Assembly (NCBI RefSeq): GCF_026151205.1
Contig: NC_087082.1
Span: forward strand, 10,980,901-11,044,900
Source of the DNA: Bolinopsis microptera
Taxonomy: Eukaryota > Ctenophora > Tentaculata > Lobata > Bolinopsidae
Direction: 5' to 3'
Length of the DNA stretch: 64,000 nucleotides
Under the pieces are notes generated by a model, which saw only the letters and a program-made list of their open reading frames with translations, had not been told where the DNA came from and did no database searches. Positions 1 through 20,956 of this stretch are shown here, one piece after another; within the stretch, counting starts at the first letter, position 1; every line of letters starts with the position of its first letter. The position numbers and the translations under genes were made by a program.

Positions 1-14
1 TTAATCGTCACTTA

Positions 15-759
15 GCCTGTGTGACCAAAAGTAAGTGTACAAACATTGGCCTTAAAAGCTCAGTCACTTCGTGCCCAATTGAAATAATTCTTTTTGGTAT
101 GACTTACTACCACCACTGGTTCGAGGAATTTGTCAAATCGAAAAATATTCGTGTTCATTTTTTTCAATTTTTCTCATTTATTTGATAGTTTGGATAGTCA
201 GATCTAGCTAAATTTTATTGAAGTGTATTTGGCCATTCGAATTACGTTTGTCCTGAAAAGAATAAGTGTTGTAGCTTCTCGAACGACTGAGATTCTAAGC
301 ATTTAAACGAGTTTATTCATTAGGTGTGATCAGGTGATTGGGTTTACCTAATCACGTGATTATGGGAATTGTTAAGGGTGTTCAATTAAGCCTAAGGTGT
401 CGTGTCAAAGTTTCACATAATCACCCATTCAATTTTGTTAATGAGATACACAAAATGCTTGATAACTTCGCCATTTCTAATCCATTTTGCTTAATTTTTT
501 TTCCAGATCAGATGCAACATTTAATAATCTACCGTCTCTAAAAAAATTAGGCGTCCAGCATGTTCAGAGAGAACAATGTAGGTGTTCTAATATTGAATGT
601 ATGTGGTTTAAAATATTCGAATTTTTAAATTTTGGCGACGGAATCCTTGAACAAGGTACAGTATGCCATCTGCAAAGCAACAACTCTCAAATATAAAACA
701 CGGTGGAGGTATAAGACCCAACGTTTGCACACTGACCTTTGCCCCCCCCCCCCCCCCTG
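15..759 (+). mobile_element. MITE copy A (degenerate, mariner-like termini)
   Basis: This block aligns along its length with the intact copy at 1272-2038. The left end is degenerate (GACCAAAAGTAAGTG near 23). The right end has turned into a long C run before CTGTA. It shares the internal blocks TCACGTGAT and ATTGTTAAGGGTG. It is non-autonomous: no transposase is visible, only a 67-codon frame common to the family. Confidence 0.75.
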
Positions 760-839
760 TATAAGCAGAATCGACTGAAGTAAATCAACAAATCATTCAG
801 TTCTCTGAACCACAAGTTATTTTAAAAACTTTTCCCTTC

Positions 840-938
840 CTAGGTTCTACTTGTGTTTGAACACTTTCTAGGTTCTCCTTGTGTTTGAACACTTTCTAGG
901 TTCTATTTGTGTTTGAACACTTTCTAGGTTCTACCTGT
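840..938 (+). repeat. 28-bp tandem repeat, about 3.5 copies
   Basis: The unit begins CTAGGTTCTACTTGTGTTTG and ends AACACTTT. Copies lie at 840-867, 868-895 and 896-923, followed by a partial copy. It sits between two MITE copies with no coding sequence around it. Confidence 0.85.
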
Positions 939-1271
939 CAGGCTCTAGGTTCTACTATCACTTTTTTACGGTCCCAGTCCAATCGTAATTGGGCTCTGAC
1001 AAGTACCCCTAGACTTTCCATGATATTAACTATGTGAGGCTACAACTCCATATATGATCAATCTTTTTTAAAGCAATAAGAAACTTCTCAGCTTTCACTG
1101 TCGTCTTTCAAATAAAATAGTGTTCATCATTCTTAGGTCCTGGCAAGAGCCTTATAACTTTCACATTAGTTGTTTTGGGATATAAAGGGTTAGTTCAAGA
1201 TCAAAATTTGCTTGCAGTTAGTAATACAAAAGTTCCTGTTAGTAGAGTGAAACTCCCAGGATATATATGTA

Positions 1272-2038
1272 CAGGGTGGGCCAAAAGTCAGTACCCATAC
1301 GTTGGCCTTTATAGCTCAGTCACTGAGTGCCCAATTTAAATACTTCTTTCTGGTATGACTTAGTACCACCACTGGTTCGAGGAATTTGTCAACTCGAAAA
1401 ATATTCGCGTTCATTTTTTTCAAATAGAGGTTCATTTTCACATTTATTTGATAGTTTGGATAGTCGGATCAAGCTAAATGTTATTGAATTGTGTTTGGCC
1501 ATTCGAATTACGTTTGTCCTGAAAGAATTAGAACTGTAGCTTCTCAGATGACCGAGATATGAAGCATAACGAGTTTATTCATTACGTGTGATCAGGTGAT
1601 TGGTTTACCTAATCACGTGATAAGGTGACCCCGTTAACTACCCCGTTAAACATTATGGGAATTGTTAAGGGTGCCCAATTAAGGTGTCGTGTCACGGTGT
1701 CACATAATCACCCAGTCAATTTTGTTAACGAGATACAGAACATGCTTGATAACTTCGTCATTTCTAATCCGTTTTGCCTCATGTTTTCAGATCATATGCA
1801 ACATTTGACAATCTACCGTCTCTGAAAAAATTAGGCGTTCAGCATGTTCAGAGAAAACAATATAGGTGTTTTAATATTGAATGGGCGTGGTCTAAAATAT
1901 TCGAATTTTCAAATTTTGACGACGGAATCCTCGAACCAGTAAGTACAGTATGCCATCTGCAAAGCAACAGCTCTCAAATATAAAACACGGCGGAGCTATT
2001 AAGGCCAACGTATGGGTACTGACTTTTGGCCCACCCTG
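1272..2038 (+). mobile_element. MITE copy B, 767 bp, intact TIRs, TA target duplication
   Basis: The termini are CAGGGTGGGCCAAAAGTCAG and its reverse complement, with inverted similarity extending to about 34 bp. The flanking dinucleotides are TA at 1270-1271 and 2039-2040, the hallmark of Tc1/mariner-type insertion. The terminal GGGTGGGCCAAAAGT resembles mariner ends. No transposase is encoded. A 66-codon frame (1625-1825, beginning with GTG) is shared with the other copies, but sequence comparison argues against it being a gene. Confidence 0.92.
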
Positions 2039-2040
2039 TA

Positions 2041-2677
2041 TGATTAGTCGGATATAATATTGAGTTCAAACAGTTCCCAAAACGAAAAAGCAAACATTTG
2101 ATTTTTGTTTCGGCGACTGAATCGTCAATGGGCCGACAGATATTTGTTGTCGAGTAGTGTTGAATACTCATATATCTACATGGTTATTGATTTAATTTAG
2201 GAATTGTATATAAATATCTTTGACCAGGTTTAATTGTCAATGAGAATGCACCCCAGCAGTTGGCGCGCGCGGCGGCTTTGATGTTAGCGGCTACAAGCTA
2301 GGCAGCTGCCGTTCAGCGTACGGCTTAAATTCGTTTTTGATTTTACAAAGCAAGTTTTAATGATTATTAATGAAATTATGGGATATTTATAATTCAATAT
2401 GTATTGATTCTTCTGTGGAAAATAAAAATTGTATTTTACTTAAAATTGTATTTTACTTATATTATATATAATATTTACTGTACTGGTTTTCACTGTTCCA
2501 AATGAACTGTATTGTGGGTCTTAGTACAATCTATAACGTTTTGATCAATTTACTTCTAAAATTAATTGAATCTGATATGAGCCGTTTGGTTTTATACAGC
2601 ACTACTTGTATTGAGACCTTTGTTCTATTCAAATTCAAATAACTTATTCTTCAGGTTTCATTATAAAGAGTGCAGTT
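2041..2677 (+). promoter_or_regulatory. Upstream region and probable 5' UTR of the KAT6-type gene
   Basis: A GC-rich patch at about 2254-2330 (TTGGCGCGCGCGGCGGC) stands out in otherwise AT-rich DNA and could be the promoter or first non-coding exon. A polypyrimidine/AG site (TTATTCTTCAG at about 2645-2655) just before the start codon suggests a spliced 5' UTR. There is no direct evidence for the transcription start. Confidence 0.4.
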
Positions 2678-5600
2678 ATGACATCACCAAAGAAAGCTCC
2701 TGATCCAACGTATTTGCTTCGTGTTTTGTCTATAATCAATAAAATGAGGAATCACAAACAGCGAGCAAGTATTGAGCGAATTGTTTACTACATGGGACTA
2801 TACTATGGGTTGTCAGAGTCTGATGTTACAAAGGAACTTAATCTTGCTGTCAATCATGGAGTAATTAAAAAGTTTATAGGCATAGGAGGTAAAGAGTCTT
2901 ACAGGGATTCAAAATATCCTAATCAGATCCCATCTAGAACATTTGTGAGAAAACCTAGTGCAGATCTGAGGATGTTGGTTGCTGCTGCCATTGAAACCAT
3001 CGGCAGCCCATCTGGTTCCAAGATTTCAGCCATAGAAGAACATATAAGGTCAAATCATGCTCTGGACTTATCTCTGGCAAACTTAACAGCTCAGTTAAGA
3101 CTAGCTGTTGCTCATGGTGTTCAAGAAAGCTTGTTCATAAAAAGTGGCGCATATATAAACATTGATGTTCAGCGACTAGAGGAGCTGAGACAGAAGGACA
3201 ATCAATCATATTTTGCTGAGGGTGTAGAGCCCTCACCTGTTTGTGGATTTTGCCTGGGAACAACTGAATCTAATAAGGAAAAACACCCAGAGCAATTACT
3301 AAGCTGTGTTGATTGTGGGAACAGTGGCCATCCTTCATGCTTAAAATTTTCAGAGGAACTCACACGTCAATGTATGTCTGATCCTTGGCAGTGTATCGAA
3401 TGCAAAGTTTGTTCTTTTTGTCAACATTCAGGAGATGCAGATAACTTATTATTTTGTGACTCTTGTGACAAAGGTTTTCATATGGATTGCTTGCAGCCAC
3501 CTATGAGTGAGATGCCAACTGGATTTTGGATGTGCTGTTTGTGCAATAAGGCCACAGATTCTCATGGGAAGTCTATTAGAAAACGCAAGAAGACCATGGC
3601 CCCTTTAGCAGCTAAAGAAAAGGTTGTTCCTTTGGCTGCTAAAGAAAAGGTTGTTCCTTTGGCTGCTAAAGAAAAGGCTGTTCCTTTGGCTGCTAAAGAA
3701 AAGTTTGTTCCTTTGACTGCTAAAGAAAAAGTGAAGTCCAAATCTGACAAAGTAGTCCTAGAAGAAACTCCAACTGGAAAGAAAAAGAAATGTCCAAAAT
3801 TTACTCCACGAAAAGAAGAGGAATATGCAGCATCTGACCCGATGTCAGATGTTAAGCTCATTCAAGGTATCATGAAGGCAGAGGAAAAGAAAAAGAAAGT
3901 GAAACACAAACGCAACAAAGTTCTAAATGACAAAAATGAACCAGAGGCCACAATAATCGAGGAAGATGTTCCAAAAAACCAGCAGAAGAAGAGGGAGACA
4001 GAAGTGAGTGAGTTGGACAAGAAAACATTCGGTGAGATTATCCAGAAATGCAATAAAGCTTTGAAAATATCTCCTGTCGAAACTGCTGGTCAGCGATCAC
4101 CACAATTCATTGATTTTGGAGAATATGAAATTGAGACATGGTATAGTTCACCTCTTCCTTTTGAATACTCCAAGCTGTCAAAACTTTATTTCTGTGAATA
4201 TTGCCTAAAATACATGAAGAGCAAGGAGGCCACTCTTCGGCACCAATCAAAATGCTTTCTGCGGCAGCCTCCTGCTAATGAAATCTACCGTCATGAAAAC
4301 ATTTCTCTGTTTGAAGTTGACGGGGCTAAAAACAAACTTTACTGCCGTAACTTATGCTTACTGGCAAAGATGTTTCTGGATCACAAAACTTTATATTACG
4401 ATGTGGAACCATTCTTATTCTATGTTTTGACACTGAATGATGATTATGGATCACATTTAGTGGGATACTTTTCGAAAGAGAAGAATTGTGTTAGAAATTA
4501 CAATTTGTCATGCATCATGACATTACCACATACTCAGCGTCAGGGGTATGGAAAACTTCTGATTGACTTCAGTTATGTTCTGTCAAAACTAGAAGGGAAA
4601 CCTGGAACACCTGAAAAACCTTTATCAGATTTGGGCTTGATAAGCTATCGCTCATACTGGCGATGCAAAGTTTTGACGTACATCAAGCCACATATCAACG
4701 ACAATGTTATAATCACAGATATTTCGAAATCAACTGGTATCTTGTTTGAGGATCTCGTATTAGCTCTTCATGATCTCGAAATTTTGGACTATGATGACAA
4801 AAGCAACGACTTCTGCATCGAAGTTGATGGGCAATTGCTTAAAAAACAGATTGATCGTGCATCAAATTCAAAACGTCATGTTATCAATGAAGATGCGCTG
4901 ATCTGGTCTCCAATGGTCAGTCCAACATTTGGTATATCATCACAGCGTAGGAAGAAGAGCACAGAAAGCTCTATGACTTCTCCTCGAAGAGGAGGAATGT
5001 TACTTTCTCCAATGAAAGTCGTTAAAAATGTTGACAAGATTGATCCTCTGTCTGAAGTAATCAAAGTGGAACCTCGTCCCATTGATACTTTCACTAAATA
5101 TTACCCAAACTGGATTCCCTCTGGAGAAGATGCGGATGAATATCGTTACGCTGGAGAGGAAATGAAAGGTGAAATAGAATCTTTTGTCATGAAGAAAACG
5201 CCAGGGAGGAAAAAGAGGGTTAAGTTTGCTGTTATTTATAACCCAAAATCTGGAAAGAGGGTAACAAAAGCCATACCTCAGAAAAAGAAAACCCCAGAAC
5301 GTCAAACTCCGAGACGAAGCTCTTCTAGAAGGCTGCACGATCAGACCAGGACTGAAACAGTTGAACAGCCCAAAATCTTAGAGGAATGTTTAGAGGTTGA
5401 AAATTCCGAAAGCCCTGCAATTTCTTACAATGAAGTATCGTCTTCTTCAGACATCAAAGAGGTCGCATCAGAAGTGAAACCATCCGTTGATTCAGACTGT
5501 GAGGTTCCACATTCAACTACAGAGGATACTATGCCATCTGAAGATCTAGAATCGACTCCTCCAGATACTGTAATAACTCCAAGCGAAACAGCAGACACCT

Positions 5601-5950
5601 CAAGTACTTCATCAGACAGCGGAACAAAAAGTCCTGAGTCTGTATCTTCCGAGGTAAAGAAGCGGCTGTATTCCAGTGAGAGTGAGTCCAACTATTTTCC
5701 TCCGAACAAAAAAACCAAACTTGAGACCGCCTTTGTTTATACAGATAGTGATAGTGATGACGAAAATGACAAGCAACCAGTTGAAGAGCAGTTTGAAGAG
5801 TGGGAGGAAGATGTGACAAGTCTGTGTGGCGAGACAGAGGAAGAGGAGTCATCTTCCCTCTTTCTCAACACCTTTAGCAACATCTATGTGAAATCACCTG
5901 ACTGTTTAAAACCCTCTGATTCTGCTGTACTGTCTTCGAAAGACTCGTGA
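2678..5950 (+). CDS. KAT6: KAT6-type MYST histone acetyltransferase (MOZ/MORF/Enok family)
   Basis: An uninterrupted 1,090-aa frame. Two winged-helix/H15-like modules lie at about 8-75 and 92-165. Tandem PHD fingers follow at about 189-243 and 245-290 (Cys/His series CGFC...CVDC...CIEC and CSFC...CDSC...CCLC). A Lys/Ala repeat linker covers 309-351. The MYST domain spans about 475-745, with a C2HC zinc finger (C506, C509, H522, C526), the auto-acetylated-type Lys570 in LDHKTLYYD, the acetyl-CoA loop QRQGYGK (620-626) and the catalytic Glu646 in GTPEKPLSDLG. The C-terminal 300 residues are acidic and Ser-rich. Family members are the catalytic subunit of ING5/BRPF complexes acetylating histone H3 in the nucleus. 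The domain order PHD-PHD-MYST with H15 modules separates it from KAT5/7/8. The CDS has no intron, unlike its neighbours. The start is the first ATG before the H15 module and lies 20 bp after a likely acceptor. Confidence 0.96.
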   Translation: MTSPKKAPDPTYLLRVLSIINKMRNHKQRASIERIVYYMGLYYGLSESDVTKELNLAVNHGVIKKFIGIGGKESYRDSKYPNQIPSRTFVRKPSADLRMLVAAAIETIGSPSGSKISAIEEHIRSNHALDLSLANLTAQLRLAVAHGVQESLFIKSGAYINIDVQRLEELRQKDNQSYFAEGVEPSPVCGFCLGTTESNKEKHPEQLLSCVDCGNSGHPSCLKFSEELTRQCMSDPWQCIECKVCSFCQHSGDADNLLFCDSCDKGFHMDCLQPPMSEMPTGFWMCCLCNKATDSHGKSIRKRKKTMAPLAAKEKVVPLAAKEKVVPLAAKEKAVPLAAKEKFVPLTAKEKVKSKSDKVVLEETPTGKKKKCPKFTPRKEEEYAASDPMSDVKLIQGIMKAEEKKKKVKHKRNKVLNDKNEPEATIIEEDVPKNQQKKRETEVSELDKKTFGEIIQKCNKALKISPVETAGQRSPQFIDFGEYEIETWYSSPLPFEYSKLSKLYFCEYCLKYMKSKEATLRHQSKCFLRQPPANEIYRHENISLFEVDGAKNKLYCRNLCLLAKMFLDHKTLYYDVEPFLFYVLTLNDDYGSHLVGYFSKEKNCVRNYNLSCIMTLPHTQRQGYGKLLIDFSYVLSKLEGKPGTPEKPLSDLGLISYRSYWRCKVLTYIKPHINDNVIITDISKSTGILFEDLVLALHDLEILDYDDKSNDFCIEVDGQLLKKQIDRASNSKRHVINEDALIWSPMVSPTFGISSQRRKKSTESSMTSPRRGGMLLSPMKVVKNVDKIDPLSEVIKVEPRPIDTFTKYYPNWIPSGEDADEYRYAGEEMKGEIESFVMKKTPGRKKRVKFAVIYNPKSGKRVTKAIPQKKKTPERQTPRRSSSRRLHDQTRTETVEQPKILEECLEVENSESPAISYNEVSSSSDIKEVASEVKPSVDSDCEVPHSTTEDTMPSEDLESTPPDTVITPSETADTSSTSSDSGTKSPESVSSEVKKRLYSSESESNYFPPNKKTKLETAFVYTDSDSDDENDKQPVEEQFEEWEEDVTSLCGETEEEESSSLFLNTFSNIYVKSPDCLKPSDSAVLSSKDS
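3602..3730 (+). repeat. In-frame 27-bp coding minisatellite in the KAT6-type gene
   Basis: Five near-identical copies of a nonapeptide of the form PLAAKEKVV lie between the PHD fingers and the MYST domain. The DNA copies are almost identical (GTTCCTTTGGCTGCTAAAG), which indicates recent tandem expansion in a flexible basic linker. The period keeps the frame. Confidence 0.9.
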
Positions 5951-6852
5951 TATTAGAGACTGATATTGACAGATCCTTTTTGTCTTGTTTTTCAGCTTGC
6001 TCGAAATTCAAAGTATGATATTTATGTTTTTATTAAATTATTGCTTTCTCATGATTGACACAAATGATTTTTATAAATTGTGTTAAGGTTATTCAGTTAG
6101 TTTTGTAAGCATCCTTTTTTTCTTTGTCAAAGTGTTTAAACATATAATTCTATCTATTCAATTCCCTGTAAATTTGAAAAATTAACCCATTTTCTAACGC
6201 AGGAATAGCTGCAATAGCTGACACTCAGTTCAGTGTAAGGAATTAGCTTTCTTTTTATTTTTCTTCGACTTTTGAATATGATCAGTGAAAATGATGGTTG
6301 TTTATAAAAGTCACGTTTATCAGCATTTTTAAATCATGCACTTTGTTTTTACATGAAGTTTTGAAATGAACATCGAACAAAACCAATTCCACGGCATTCT
6401 GCCTTTAATTAGATCATACAATTATCGTTTTGTTTAAAAAATGATGGTATTTTCCAATGATATATTAGATTCCTGAACCACGATATTTTACATGAAAATG
6501 CTTGGAAATGAATTGATAAAGAACATTATGTTTCATCTGAAGATTTCTAATATTTTGCAATCTAATTTAGTGTAGAATTTTTCGATTTTATTATTTGTGA
6601 GTCCCATATATTGATCATAGACATTCTAGTAATTTATAGAAAACAATTTAAATTATATTTGAATCATGGTGCTTCACTGTATCACATCTCTGTGCAGCAT
6701 AAACAAAGAAAACATCAATTCCTTAATTAACAGCGGTGATTCCAAAATCAATATCTGATATCTATATTCAATGGAAAATATTACATAAATAACATGTAAT
6801 AAGATGACACATTTAACTCAGCTCACATTGATATACTTTAAATAGGTCTAGG
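5951..6852. other. Intergenic: 3' UTR of KAT6-type gene, then upstream region of 14-3-3
   Basis: AT-rich. An ATTAAA near 6033 could serve as a poly(A) signal. I see no further gene, RNA or repeat here. Confidence 0.4.
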
Positions 6853-16752
<9,900 letters not shown>

Positions 16753-17624
16753 ATTGGTCTGGTCTGGTGGGCACATGATGGCGCTATATTGCACATCTCA
16801 CCTGAGGTTGGCGCTATATTGCACATTGCGCCTAAGTCCTATCCGTTTGGTTTACTTAAAACATTATTGGTCAAAATGATCACAGTAGATAGTCTACATT
16901 GATCTTAATGCGAAATATACCTTATTTATCAGAGCTGGAAATCATTTCTCTTAGTACTGAGCTAATACTTAAAACCTAATTAAGAAGAGAAGAATTTATG
17001 GATGTTGATTTTCGGATGGACTGCGCTATTTAAGCTAAGGTGGGCAAAATGTAGGGAATGTGCTTTTCCCGAATATTTTGTTTAAATTCTGCATGATCTA
17101 TTTAACTTGAGATATTTAATGTTATCGCTACAAGACCTTCACCGCTTACATTTTTAGGTAAGACCCGAGTTTCTTATCGCCTTTAAGCCGACAGGCTAAA
17201 GAAAGAGTCTCAATTGGGGTTTACATTATAATGTTGTATAGAAATTAGAGAATGTTGAAGTCTTTTTAAATACCTTTTTAAATATTGTCTTTAATTTCTA
17301 TTTTCGTACAAAGCTTTGGAGCTCAGTTTCTTCATTTTGAAAGATAATTGTTGAATAATGCGGTGAGTAATGTTACTTCGTCAAAGTTTGTATGATGCTT
17401 TATTAAATATTACGGTTTCTATATAAAAGGATTAAAGAACGCCACACTTAACTCTACGCTCAATGTGGCAGTAAATAGAACTTAGAATAAATAAGTACTT
17501 TGGAACTAAATTACTGTATACTGATAAGTACTATATTTTAGTAACATGTGATTACTTTTTGTCAAGCCCGAATAAATAATTTCCAACAAACACAGCCGTA
17601 TGGTTGACGGTACTGATAATCCCC
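16753..17624. other. Convergent 3' region between 14-3-3 and the minus-strand gene
   Basis: Non-coding. AATAAA motifs near 17486 and at 17571 are candidate poly(A) signals for 14-3-3. GCGCTATATTGCACAT occurs twice (about 16771 and 16809). Confidence 0.4.
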
Positions 17625-18256
17625 CTACCAGGGTATTTTAGTTTGTTCTCTGTCAATCAACTCGTTGTAATAGTTCAGTATGTCCTGACAGTCGGTCATA
17701 TTGTCTCCAGAGCTATCAATATCTCCGAGGGAACTGTCCTGGGTCTTATGTCGGAGGTGAACACAGTCTCTTATAGCGAGCTGGGGTGTGGAGCAGAAGC
17801 TGCAGGTGCTACTGGCCGATGATGGTGGTCTCCTAGACTCCATCCTGCTGGAACTAGTTGCGCTGCTTGCAAAACTTCTTTCTCCTGCCTCCAGACACGT
17901 CTCCACGGGTGGTCTCCTGTATCCGTTGCAGAGACTGCAAGTGCGGAGTCTGTGTTGGTACTCTGCTTGTTGCTCGAGTAGATTTGAAGTCTGGCGGTTG
18001 AGGAGCTTTTCTCGATTCTTGTAGTTTGACTGAAACAGCTGGATATAAGGAGAGACAGATTGCAGCGCAACAATCATTTGTAATAGTCAGACTCTACGCC
18101 AGTTTAAAAATTTGTAGATTATTTAACCTTAAAGAGGTGAAGTTTATGCTGCAGGTTTTCTTGAAGCAGGTTGTTGAGCCGCCTCGAAGACACATGCTGC
18201 AGTTCCTCGAATGATACCTTACCGCCGTTCTTCGGGGATTTTCGCCTTGAATTCAT
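17625..18256 (-). CDS. Orphan 180-aa protein, 2 exons, coiled-coil plus two Cys clusters
   Basis: Reverse-strand exons: 18256-18128 (43 codons, beginning MNSRRKSPKNGG) and 18038-17625 (137 codons plus TAG). The donor is AAG|GTTAAA and the acceptor is TATATCCAG; both are phase 0. An acceptor 9 bp downstream would also keep frame. The N-terminal half is charged and helix-prone (EELQHVSSRRLNNLLQENLQ), suggesting a coiled coil. The second half has CSLCNGYRRPPVETC and CSFCSTPQLAIRDC, which look like paired CxxC metal or disulphide sites, separated by a Ser-rich stretch. I do not recognise the family. Support comes from the matched coding quality of the two exons and their phase; it is convergent with 14-3-3. 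Confidence 0.6.
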
Positions 18257-19467
18257 GCGTTTGTCTGCTCATGGTGGGGCATGCTGTTAATCAAAAAATG
18301 TATGTCTCAAAAAACAAGAGTTTAAATAGAATTTGTAAAATTTTCCAATACGGACATATTTAAAGCTCAAAGTTAGAAGTAAATCCCGATTCCTGCTGGT
18401 ACGACCGTAAATACGACGAACTCAACGAAAACAGAAAAGTTATGCATTCGATTCCACAACCTTAATGAAATTAGCACTATTATCCGTCAAGCAAAGATTT
18501 ATCAACTTAACAAAATAGTTTTAAAAACTGTGAACTCCGCAAATCCACAGTGGATTCCAGTAGACGTTTGTATGGTCGGGCGGATTCGAGAACCAAGGTC
18601 GCACAGTTGTAACTGTGTGATGCTTCAGAAGTAAATACATTACTTCTGAAATCAGCAAACAACTCTCAAAATCGAAACAAATAACAAAACTTCGTTAGTC
18701 TGAAGTCTGGACCATAAAAATTGTTTACTTTAAATAAAGAAGCCGGTACAGTATGAATGTACGGCTGGTTCTTTGAGTATAAATCCGCTAATTGGAAAAG
18801 CTGTAGAGTCATGTTTTTAGCTTGTCGACTGCCATTATTCCAAGTACACTTCAAAGTTTCCGATCTCAAGCAACGGTGAGAGTTTTAAATTGAACAGCGT
18901 CGCATACTACATGGCATAATGATGAAACAGAAAATTGAACTATTAGTTCATCATGATCGCGAGCTTGTCATGTTTGGTTGATTTGGCTTTGTGGATTTTC
19001 AATGCGGTGTTAACATGTAAAATGTGATGCAAAGTATATTATGATTTTAACACCGTTAAAAAATTATGCTTTAAGAATAATTTTGGTGTTATAATATAAG
19101 CAATAAGTATAACACTTTTTTACACTACACTTTTGATTTGGCCTTTGGGGTCGTTCGCATCACATATATTATTATTGCGTTATCACTTCACATAGCCATG
19201 TGTATTAGTATACACGTACTGCAAGCGAGAGGGCTCTGGTTAGAGCAAATCATGATGAGCCGAAATCATTGTTATGATATCCGGCCAAGCACCTTCTAAA
19301 CTACTTACTATTATAGCCGGATATTCGATCAATTTCTAAATTTTATCACTATCAGACTCAGAGTGAAATTGAGTGGAATTTGAATTAAAATATTGTCAAA
19401 TTGTTATTATTCTAGAGGGTAAAAAAGAAAATTTTGATTACGTAATCAACGACCGAAACCCCCCCCC
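18257..19467. other. Intergenic, no gene seen
   Basis: It includes the upstream region of the minus-strand gene (possible 5' UTR acceptor TTTTTGATTAACAG, reverse strand near 18285). The rest is AT-rich. I see no repeat or coding signal beyond short random frames. Confidence 0.4.
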
Positions 19468-19955
19468 CCTTGTATCACGTTGCGACCCCCACGGTCGTTT
19501 CACTATGGTCCCCTTTATCGTCCTGACGATACAGGGGGAGCCACGCACTTCGTGCGCAGCGGGTCATACAACGCATGACAACCCCAACCCCCCCGTAATC
19601 AACCGTAAGCATTTGGAAACCCCCCCTGATCCCCCCTCGGCTGATTACGTAATATGTGAACGACCCCTAACAATGGTCAAGAACTTGCTCTATCCAGAGC
19701 CCTTGCGCTTGCACATTGCAGTGAAACAAGCGCTTAACTTGCAGTGAAACAAGCGCGCCCGCAGTGGCGCGAAAGTACATGGTTAGGTGAAGTCAAGAAC
19801 TAGCGAGAGATTAACAAACTATTATATGTAAAATGCTTGTCATACGTTGTATGACCCGCCGCGCACGAGTGTGCGGCCCCCCCTAGCTGGATCGTCAGGA
19901 TCAGGACACCATCTAGTGAAACGACCGTGGGGGTCGCAACGTGATACAAATAAAA
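19468..19955 (+). repeat. About 490-bp imperfect inverted repeat with GC-rich arms
   Basis: The left arm (about 19468-19580) contains TATCACGTTGCGACCCCCAC then GGTCGTTTCACTA, a CGTCCTGACGAT block and GGGTCATACAACG. The right arm (about 19850-19955) carries the same blocks in reverse complement and reverse order. It is probably a non-autonomous transposon or an inverted pair of one repeat. No target duplication could be fixed. Confidence 0.65.
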
Positions 19956-20341
19956 TACACCACTGTAGTCTATGTAATAAGCGCCATGAGTTGGCACAGA
20001 ATTTTTGTCTCTGATTTGGATAAATTTGGTACAAAAAGTTGCCTCTAACTGTGAATAACGCGAACGAAAATTCACCGTGTAGCACGATAACGTCGAGCTA
20101 TATGTGAGCCTCTTGTGCATTGAATTTGATTAACGTTTTTACCCCTTCCATGAGTGATGAGATCGTTGCTCTGCAACGTAGTAGTTTGCGCGGCGCGTCG
20201 AAGCCCTCCACCTTGTGCATTACAAGAGTGTACAAAGGACAAAAAACAAGTAATTTATTACCTGGGGACCTCAGTGCTCAGGCTATAATATGTTCATAAA
20301 CAGCGGAATGACAGGCTGAGCGCGGAACAGTAAGTAATTTA

Positions 20342-20956
20342 TTGATTGACGATGTCAACCCTTCCAAATCGTTGCTCTGCAAAGCAAGAATTTTTTGCTT
20401 GGCCACATTAAAATCTACAATAACAAAATATCTGAAGCCCTTCAAAATAGTGTATTACAAAATGGCTTTCTCGTACAACCCAAAAGTAAAACATTACCAG
20501 CTTGCACCATCTGTCGTAGTTATCACGGTATGGAAAAATCGGTATGGAAAATCTGCCAAGAGTCTGGCTGATAACTTTTGTCCCCGCCTTGTCGAAAGCT
20601 GTAAGAGCAACAAAAGCACACAGTTTGTTTTTTGTGCTTTGTCTTTAACGAGAATTGGTTGGTTGAACAGAGAAATTGATGATTTTAATCTATGTATGGT
20701 GAATCTCGCCAGGGTGATACCCAATATGACATTTTAAGATGCCCATGCCGTTATCAAGCGGGTTCATTCATACTATGTATGGGACCGCAATGATAAGCAT
20801 GGCATCCATTTACATCACGATGTCAGAAGGGCTGTTGCATATGAACTTGTCAACTGCGTTGGCAAGTTATGTGGATCAGAACTGCCACGCCACAGGAACT
20901 GTGCGTGGCTCTACCACCATGAGCCTAACAGTCCTTTCAGATATCACCGTGGTTGA
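20342..20956 (+). pseudogene. SGNH-hydrolase-like ORF broken by one stop, probably transposon-derived
   Basis: A 131-codon frame ends at TAA 20735-20737 but continues in the same frame for 72 codons to TGA 20954-20956. After the stop comes VWDRNDKHGIHLHHDVRRAV, which resembles the C-terminal DxxH block of SGNH esterases found in CR1-like ORF1 and other retroelements. Before the stop, LNREIDDFNLCMVNLAR fits the preceding helix. The family call is tentative; the first 45 codons may not be part of the gene. No intron signals were seen. Confidence 0.45.

Noticed and set aside
1625-1825. A 66-67 codon frame shared by all three MITE copies as a possible encoded peptide
   Set aside because: Between copies B and C I count six amino-acid-changing codons against two synonymous ones, and no ATG start at this position. 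That is what neutral divergence of a repeat looks like, not purifying selection.
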